Part shown: piece after piece, positions 62,222-64,000 of the stretch
Position numbering within the stretch: position 1 is the stretch's first letter
How the letters are laid out: each line of letters opens with the position of its first letter
Assembly: GCF_024362695.1 (NCBI RefSeq)
Contig: NC_065420.1
Coordinates: 3,194,501-3,258,500, forward strand
Direction of reading: 5' to 3'
DNA from: Pectinophora gossypiella
Taxonomy: Eukaryota > Arthropoda > Insecta > Lepidoptera > Gelechiidae
Length of the DNA: 64,000 nt
Position numbers and translations under genes: made by a program
The notes under the pieces: generated by a model
Databases searched by the model: none
What the model was told of the DNA's origin: nothing
The model's input: only the letters and a program-made list of their open reading frames with translations

Positions 62222-62395
62222 TAAGCCAGAAGGAAAGGGAGGAAGGGAAAGACCAAAAAGAACTTAAGTACATGGAACAGATTAAAGAAAAGGTTAACGT
62301 CGTGTCTTATAGGGAAGTCAAGGAATTGGCCTTTGATAGACTAGAATGGAAAATGCTACATTGACAAGAGCGTGGCTCTGAAATTGATGATGATG
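62222..62395 (+). mobile_element. LINE L 3' end
   Basis: With frame breaks: GRERPKRT, MEQIKEKVNVVSYREVKELA, FDRLEWKMLH, stop, then ACAAGAGCGTGGCTCTGAAA and TTGATGATGATGA. The cleanest plus-strand L terminus. Confidence 0.8.
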
Positions 62396-62437
62396 AAACT
62401 TTTAATGAGGATAAAGAGAAATAATAAGACCTGAAAA

Positions 62438-62514
62438 CCATGGTAACCCAGTTGATAAACGATTGCCTCTCACTTTGAGGTCGCAGGTTTGAATCCAGCA
62501 CAGGCGTAACCTAA
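62438..62514 (+). mobile_element. SINE-C head fragment
   Basis: ACCATGGTAACCCAGTTGAT, ACTTTGAGGTCGCAGGTTTG, AATCCAGCACAGGCG. Body missing. Confidence 0.7.
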
Positions 62515-62874
62515 TACAAAATCCGTTAAGTTAGGACCTACGTCCTAAAAGGAACCCCGTGCAAATTTTGAGACTCCTACCAATTTAGTTTCTGAAATAT
62601 TGTGATAAGTGAGTCAGTCAGTCTTCTTATATTCTTACACAATGTTACCATAATTCCTGGGACCCTAAATGTTCCGAGTCCGTCCCTGTGCACCAACCGA
62701 ACGAGGCTTTACGAGCTACGAACCGGCTAACGATCCGAGCAGAATCTGCGGTTTGAACTGAAAATGTGATTTAATGTGTACTCGTTTCATAATGCACAGC
62801 TAAATAATGCGCAAGATATTAAGCAATCCATGCCAGGAATGTGTTATTTTAATTACTAAACAACATCACAAACG

Positions 62875-63008
62875 CGACAATATCCCAATTGGGGTAACCA
62901 GAGGTACATCCATCGCAAGATGAACTAAGTAGCCACCGAACCGAACTTTCTGATAGACCAACGTGATTAGGTGGTGAGTCGTATCGCCGTCTATAATGGT
63001 TGAGGCAA
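62875..63008 (-). mobile_element. SINE-D 3' part
   Basis: CAATTGGGGTAACCAGAGGT, ACATCCATCGCAAGATGAAC, CTGATAGACCAACGTGATTA, GTCGTATCGCCGTCTATAAT. Confidence 0.75.
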
Positions 63009-63087
63009 ATGTAAATTAATTACTAAACAAAACCTACACATATCACGCCCGTCCCCCCTACTAGAGTGGGTAGAAGAGTCATCTTCT

Positions 63088-63172
63088 CTCGTGTGGGTTG
63101 TGAAATCAAAGACCGACCTCATCAACTCTGGTGTCAGGGTTACTATTGAGCCGCCAAAGGTCCCTGACTTTG
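63088..63172 (-). mobile_element. SINE-A 3' fragment
   Basis: CGTGTGGGTTGTGAAATCAA, TGGTGTCAGGGTTACTATTG, AGCCGCCAAAGGTCCCTGAC. Confidence 0.75.
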
Positions 63173-63930
63173 AAATAATTCGTGTATATGTATGCAATAA
63201 AGAATATTTGATTTTATTACCTATATAAGTGTTAAAAAAGAGAAAAATTAGGGACGATACATAGATCAAAGAATTTCGCATGGATAGGCTTCTCCTATCC
63301 ACCAGCGTGAGCGTGAGCGTGCTCGTTTCGGCCTGAGAAAAGCTGCGGGTTCAAGGCCCGTCCGAGTCACATTAATTTTTTTTCGATTTAAATTTTCTCT
63401 TTGTGAGTTTCCTTAAGCACGGGTATGTGCTGTAAAAACAAAAATCAATGTTAGTGTTAGTATAGAAAACTCGATGAACCATGGCTACTTAGTTCATCTT
63501 GCAATGTACCTCTGACTAACCCGATCGGAAATATGGTCGTGAGTTTATATTACGTTATATTAGACTGTTAAGCGAAAAATAATTCTTTAATTGACTTTAA
63601 TTACTACTTCACAAAGACACGTACCTCACCTCATCACCCCTGCCCGACCCTTTGGGGATACGCTCGTGACGCTTTGTTACGTCACGTTATCATAAATGTA
63701 GCATACCTCCCCCTTATATACAAATAGGCTGTATTTCCGCACATTCCCCGTTATCACAAAATGAAGCATACACCTAAATAGGTAAGCATTTAGGACGTTT
63801 TATGATAAAGTAAACGCTGGAGATAAAGAAGTTGTTATTGTCTTTTGAAAATAATACTACTTAGTACTTGATGTTCACGCCAACGTGAACGCATCTAGTA
63901 ATAATATTCACCAACGGCAACACCGGCAAC
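63173..63930. other. No supported gene; SINE-D trace
   Basis: 63470-63562 contains a D 3' fragment (CTACTTAGTTCATCTTGCAA, GGTCGTGAGTTTAT). 63290-63375 has a tRNA T-arm-like GGGTTCAAGGCCC without a full cloverleaf. Confidence 0.45.
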
Positions 63931-64000
63931 GGCCTCCGTGGTCCAGTGGTTGAGCGTTGGGCTCACGATCCGGAGGTCCTGGGTTCGATTCCCGGTGTCG
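63931..64000 (+). mobile_element. SINE-A head, cut by the window end
   Basis: GGCCTCCGTGGTCCAGTGGT, GGGCTCACGATCCGGAGGTC and B box GGGTTCGATTCCCGG; the body lies beyond the window. Confidence 0.85.

Overview
The window is AT-rich, intron-containing animal DNA from an insect, most likely a moth or butterfly. The lepidopteran call rests on the repeats: several families of tRNA-derived SINEs, and LINE 3' ends carrying the motif GCCCAGCAGTGGGC followed by GATGATGATG. This is inference from repeat style; no species is named. There are no bacterial-type operons, true tRNA genes, rRNA genes or CRISPR arrays.

One host gene can be read completely. It is a nine-exon, plus-strand gene (41551-61118) for a 414-residue GH27 glycosidase, an alpha-N-acetylgalactosaminidase-type enzyme. 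All splice junctions are GT/AG and in frame, the catalytic aspartates are present, and AATAAA lies 68 bp after the stop. The CDS is 1245 nt spread over 19.6 kb because its introns are full of SINEs and foldback elements. Intron 5 (9.2 kb) holds a complete, sense-oriented Ty1/copia retrotransposon (48093-53263). It has identical 235-bp LTRs, a 5-bp target duplication AACAT, a primer-binding site matching initiator tRNA-Met, a polypurine tract and one uninterrupted 1388-codon Gag-Pol ORF. It is the youngest insertion visible and may still be mobile.

The rest (1-41 kb and 61-64 kb) contains no host gene I can support. Four recurring tRNA-headed SINE groups, called A, B, C and D here, occur in both orientations. 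Non-LTR elements survive only as 3' ends: one family ends in a conserved ERLEAFEMWCWRR-type C-terminus, one in a QQWASYG-type C-terminus, and one carries a Cys-rich tail. Non-autonomous inverted-repeat elements are numerous: a 1.35-kb foldback at 8161-9512, small hairpin MITEs, a three-copy GGCC-type family, a two-copy CCCCACACTAGCG-type family, and a family repeatedly found inside the GH27 introns. One 317-bp repeat is present as a near-identical inverted pair (18024 and 21857).

Family letters (A-H, L, R) are local labels of mine. Family assignment rests on reading copies against each other within this window; no database search was possible.
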